Shown in pieces: positions 59,736-64,000 of a DNA stretch of 64,000 nucleotides; positions within the stretch are counted from its first letter, which is position 1; each line of letters begins with the position of its first letter. The DNA lies in NCBI GenBank assembly GCA_963693365.1, contig CAVNZM010000017.1:6014001-6078000 (forward strand), written 5' to 3'. The notes under the pieces are model-generated. The model ran no database searches. It was given only the letters and a program-made list of their open reading frames with translations, and was not told where the DNA came from. The translations under genes were made by a program, and so were the position numbers. The stretch is from Amoebidium appalachense. Taxonomy: Eukaryota > Ichthyosporea.

Positions 59736-59876
59736 ACACACACACACACAAGCACACACACACACACGTGCACACACTGCACACACATTCGCACGCACGC
59801 ACACACGTGCACACACACGAGCACACACATTCGCACGCACACACACAAACAGTGTCACACACACACACACGCACAC

Positions 59877-59913
<37 letters not shown>

Positions 59914-60995
59914 CACACACACACACACACACACACACAACGCGCGCACACACATACGCACGACCGCACACATGAACACACACACAGACAGTTACACACA
60001 TGCACACGCGCACTTTAACTGCACAGAGGCACCGTGGCAGTGCCACACATCCATATTTTATGCGCACTTAAACGCAACCAAAGTGAGAAAACAACGGGCC
60101 CCCCGGGCATATGGGAAACAACACCTGGCCTTATCCACAAAAATGGCTTGTTTTTTTTTTCTTCTAAGAAACCTTCTTAATATTAACGGACCACCAATTG
60201 CAAGCACAGCTTTTCTCTTACAAACTCAGGCAAATCGTTAGATATCGATTGTGGCAGCGCACAACACACATCACGAAAATGCACAATTTCTGATACAACC
60301 ACACAAGCTGCACAAAAAGGCAGCCCCCCTTTCACTATGACCTTTCAAACCAAACGCAACAGCCATTTTTTGCTTTCACATGTTGATGAGTTTTGCTACA
60401 TATTGCCCTGAGCGTTACCTTTTGCTCCCCGGTTGAAATTCGTACATATGCCAAAATCGGATCTGACGGAGCGTTCGACAGCCTTGCATGTACAATCATC
60501 GCAAAATAAAAGTTTAGTGCGCTGGAATGCAAAAAACGTTTTCTTGCCATAATTTGTCCTTCGTTTACCGCGAGCACATCCCGATATAGGGCATCGTCCT
60601 TCCGGTCCGTAACACAATTCATATGCTTGAGCGTGTGACAATTTTTTTGATTTGATCCCTAAGCAATATTATATACACATGTTTCATTTCTTGTGTTGAG
60701 CTCTTTTCTGTGCTTTTTTGTGTTGTTTTGACTGCCGCTGCCTGAGCGATCTGGAAAATTTAAGACAACCAATGGAAGACAGAACGATTTATTACTGGAA
60801 TGTGGCACTTGGAAACTTTGGAATGTCCACAAGACTAACCAATCGCAATATTTCAATAAATAATTCCATAAATTAATTCCAGCACTTTCCACGCGCCCCA
60901 GTAACAAACACATTTCCAGCGGGCGGGTTTTTTTTTTTGCGTGCATATTACGCAGGTGGATTCATAATCCCATTATATAATGAAAATATAAATGC

Positions 60996-61028
<33 letters not shown>

Positions 61029-61515
61029 TATTTTATTGCATAGGTATTAGTTGATGGTGTGATCATGATGCGCCACATTCCTCATGAAAGTGCACTTCTT
61101 GAAAGTGAACTTCCCCTTGCACCTCTTGATTGGGTAATTATCATGTCCTCTTTCTCACCGCATGTGCCTCGCTGTACACTGACCGGCTCGTTTTCTTGAC
61201 TTTCAGTTTAAACTTTCACCCCCCTGCACTGCACTCTCACGCCATGCCACGAGAGCATGCACTTTCTCGCCGTGTCCTTCTACTTCCTTCCAAAACACCC
61301 CTTTATTTCCTTTTTGCCGTTTGAGAGACAAGACACACATTCACGCATTCTCCCCCTTATATATCTCGCTTGGCAGGGTTTGTTTAGTCCCCACGCGGGG
61401 CCAACCTCCTTTCCAAGAGCAACCCTGTTGTTTCCTCGTGGAGCCAAAAGAAAGGAGAGCGAGAGGAAGGGATCGGTTCAGGGGTGTGTATACACCCACC
61501 AAAAAACAACCGAAA
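58896..61515. repeat. Spacer with poly-C, long (CA)n/(GT)n and (TA)n
   Basis: Poly-C of about 32 at 59099-59130; (GT)n 59609-59640; interrupted (CA)n 59690-60010; (TA)n at about 60998-61023. Between 60050 and 61500 the sequence is ordinary and AT-leaning, with only short frames and no recognisable domain. The promoter of the following gene should lie at its right end. Confidence 0.7.
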
Positions 61516-62300
61516 ATGGGTATGGTGGTGATAGAGCAAAATGTGACCGATTTCTTTAACGGTCACCAGGACCGTTTCTTCTTCATCGTGATGGTCTTTG
61601 ATCTCATGTATCCCATCGTGGCCATGGTTCAAGCAAAAATGATGGGCGCCTACCCAGGAAGAAGATTTAGGCAAACATTCGCCGACGCAACCTCAATCTA
61701 TGCACACATCATTACTGGTTTTCTCTCGATTTACGGGTTGAGCGCGGTGTTTTTGGCCGAGAGATACGGACCGGAAAACTGTATGGACGACGCGAAGCCG
61801 TTTGTGCAGTTCATGGGTGTGTGCATGTTGATACACAGTATCACGTCGTTCTATATGCTACCCATTGTCCACGGCGAGAAGATTATCACACAGCCCCTCT
61901 ATGCCGGCCAGATCTGCATCAACACTGTTGACGCCATCAACGTAAGTATGCACACACGTTGTGTGTACATGGCTGTGTTTTGCGTTATGCAACGGAGTTA
62001 GATGTCGATTCCCTTCTTGTGGTTTTGCCGTCCTGCGTCTTTCACCTCATTAAACCCCAATACACCACGAGACGGTCTGTTGTAGCACTATTTTCCCTGT
62101 TTATTGCACACCTTCATGCGACAACGCTCGTTTGCCTTTAGCAGCTAGATGGCATCACCACTTGCACTTGACAGAGCAAACACCCATTCTTGGGGTAAAT
62201 TGAACATGCACTTACCACTTCGATTTACAACAACGCCTACTTTGCCAAGATCACTAGACTGGGGTCTTATTGAGCATGGCTTTTTCCCTTTGCCTTCCAA

Positions 62301-62340
<40 letters not shown>

Positions 62341-62979
62341 AAAAAACCACCTACCCACCCACCCCACCTCCCACACCTACTCGTGTTTACTCACTTACTC
62401 TTTTCTATCCATAGGCTATCCGTGATCCCACCTTCAACAACGCCATGCTACTGTATGGAGCCGTGAACGCATTCGTGTTCGTCCGCATGTTCTACATGAC
62501 ATTGGTGGCATACACGTACATTGACCGCAAGCTTCTCTACACGTTTGCTATTACCGCATCGTTCATCAGTCCCGTGCTTTCCGGGCATGATATGATGTGG
62601 TTGACCATGTATGGTTTCCCCGCCATCTACGGAGTGATTGTGTTCATATACCGTTCGATACCAAGGGCGGAGACGTTTGCAAACATGCGAGAGAATCTGA
62701 TGCAGGTATGTTGAAGCGTGGCCCTGTGTCCTAGTGTCACCACGTACGTTAGTTTTGTCAATTACTATCAGTGTGGCTTCTGCTTTTTGTGACCTTCTTA
62801 GGTCATTTTTCGTGTCTGTTTTGTCTTTTTTAGCTTTTAGTGACCGTGGTCGTCAAATCACCGGCTGCACCACTCTTAGGAAGTTGAGTTTTTAGGGTGT
62901 TGCAGTTTGCCATTCTTTTTTTTTTTTTTTTTCCTTCTCTTTCTTTTTTTCTTTTCTTTTTCTTTTTTTTTTTTTTTTT

Positions 62980-63010
<31 letters not shown>

Positions 63011-63953
63011 GGGGGAGGGGGGGGGAATGGGGGAAGGGGGGGAGGTAGTACAGGGAGTGGGGGAAAAAAAAATGGGGGGGGGGGGGGGGGGGGGTTCTGT
63101 ATTTGTCGATCATAGAGCTCCAACTCTCATGAGAATGCCATCTATCAGATACGGAGCACTCGTGTTTGCCCTGTAAGCACGTACACACGCTATAGGTGGT
63201 GCCCGCACATTCACCCGCACTCCCATGCCAAGAACTACGTAGACATTTGCATATTTTTATTCATTCTTCTTGTTTTGAACCACCATGCTCTTACTTTTTA
63301 ATATAGTCTTATAAATTTAGAACTTATTCCTACTTTTTTCTAGTTTGATAAATATAGAACCGGACGCTTGTACACGCAATCATAAGCAATCACACATGCC
63401 CCGTGCTCCCCCCCTCCCCTCCCCCCCCCCCCCCCCCTCCCCCCCCCCCAAACATGTAAACATGCGCATTTAGCCTAAATGATTTGCACGGGTCTACCAA
63501 CGTTCCACATCAAGTAACCAAATTATCCCAGCCTGCCCCATATTATCATTCCCACCCCCATGTCCCAGCTCCCACCCCTTCAACCGTTTTACGCTCACAC
63601 TTGTTACCCCCCTCCCCTACCCCCCCTACCCCCCCAAACGCACACAAACCGCCACTCTTCCTGGTTTAATAGGTGATCTACATAGCAATCGCGTCCCCTA
63701 GATATATTTAAGTACTGTGACATTGATACAAAGCCTTTTAACCAATCAGACACCGGATGGTGGCAAGAAGAGAATTGATGTTCCGACCCCACCCCCTACG
63801 GCCATGGTGTATGATATTGGGGAGGATTTGGGCAGCGACATAAATACGGCGCCTGGTGGTGATCCGGCCGAACAATCCCCTTGGGCCCCTCATGATCGCA
63901 TTGGAGATGACACGGACAGTATTCTGAGCAATCAGCCGGTGGTGACGGCACAG
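61516..63953 (+). CDS. Six-helix membrane protein of unknown function, 3' partial
   Basis: Exons 61516-61941, 62415-62705, 63116-63172 and 63750-63953, all phase 0 with GT/AG, and a further donor at 63954, so the gene continues beyond the window. The start MGMVVIEQNVTDFF has AAA before ATG and G after it. Exon 1 has three hydrophobic segments (about residues 20-42, 57-80 and 97-118); exon 2 has three more (NAMLLYGAVNAFVFVRMFYM, LLYTFAITASFISPV, WLTMYGFPAIYGVIVFIY). After residue about 235 the protein becomes soluble, acidic and Pro/Gly-rich (RIDVPTPPPTAM, DIGEDLGSD). No signal peptide. I do not recognise the family; a receptor, channel-like or sensory membrane domain with a cytoplasmic tail is possible but not shown. 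Introns 1 and 2 carry complementary C(n)A(n) and T(n)G(n) tracts. Confidence 0.75.
61942..62414. repeat. Intron 1 of the six-helix gene, with C29A16
   Basis: Donor GTAAGT, acceptor TCCATAG. C29 at 62302-62330 passes directly into A16 at 62331-62346. Confidence 0.85.
62706..63115. repeat. Intron 2 of the six-helix gene, with T27G26
   Basis: Donor GTATGT, acceptor GATCATAG. T-rich from 62916, T27 at 62963-62989 passing directly into G26 at 62990-63015, then more G runs (63018-63094). Complementary to the tract in intron 1. Confidence 0.85.
63173..63749. repeat. Intron 3 of the six-helix gene, with C tracts
   Basis: Donor GTAAGC, acceptor AATCAG. C-rich 63407-63450 and pyrimidine-rich 63540-63640. 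No other feature seen. Confidence 0.65.
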
Positions 63954-64000
63954 GTATGTGAGTACGTGTGTGTGTACGTGTGTGTGTGTGTGTACGTGTG

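Overview
This window is nuclear DNA from a eukaryote with intron-bearing genes and a very repeat-rich genome. Three spliced host genes can be assembled from exons with consistent phases: (1) a minus-strand membrane protein with a cytoplasmic basic tail, one membrane anchor, a PAN/apple-like module and EGF modules (1-2118, running off the left edge); (2) a small plus-strand ubiquitin ligase of the ZNRF1/2 type with an N-myristoylation signal, a C2HC zinc finger and a RING finger (52052-54842); (3) a plus-strand six-helix membrane protein I do not recognise (61516 to beyond 63953). Symmetrical phase 1-1 extracellular exons, the ZNRF-type ligase, and a retrotransposon primer site matching an animal-type initiator tRNA anticodon arm suggest an animal or a unicellular relative of animals. 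The species cannot be fixed from this sequence.

Most of the window is mobile DNA. 4.4-5.4 kb holds a broken hAT transposase. 6.2-29.9 kb is dominated by two Ty1/copia families. Family A has 766-770 bp LTRs that contain the gag start codon and a primer site complementary to the anticodon arm of initiator tRNA-Met. It occurs as one complete minus-strand copy (6167-12044, 5-bp duplication CAATG) and as a tandem mosaic (12879-29928) of shared LTRs, including a short gene-less unit and a variant 391-bp LTR. Family B (925-bp LTRs) sits inside the mosaic as a full copy (19089-25815, duplication CCCCC). A second B copy (31635-37216) is cut off in the reverse transcriptase, and its 5' LTR is split by a 1-kb 5'-truncated LINE insertion.

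From 37.2 kb the content changes: an AT-rich repeat with many TTGCCAAT boxes (37.2-38.7 kb), a dense microsatellite block (38.9-41.6 kb), a nine-unit 183-bp satellite with a three-unit higher-order period (42.2-43.9 kb), a long LINE reverse-transcriptase ORF (43.9-46.7 kb), an inverted, internally deleted copy of the AT-rich repeat, a possible tRNA-derived SINE, and further LINE fragments (47.9-49.2, 49.9-51.1 and 57.8-58.9 kb).

A striking property of the whole window is the number of long poly(dC)/poly(dG) tracts (about thirty of 15-45 bp), (CA)n tracts, and C(n)A(n) or T(n)G(n) composite tracts. They lie in introns, between genes and inside transposons. Nearly every frame break in the retroelements is at a G or C homopolymer, so either these runs are unstable in the genome or the assembly miscounts them. 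No intact autonomous element is visible; A1 is closest, with a single missing G in the integrase.
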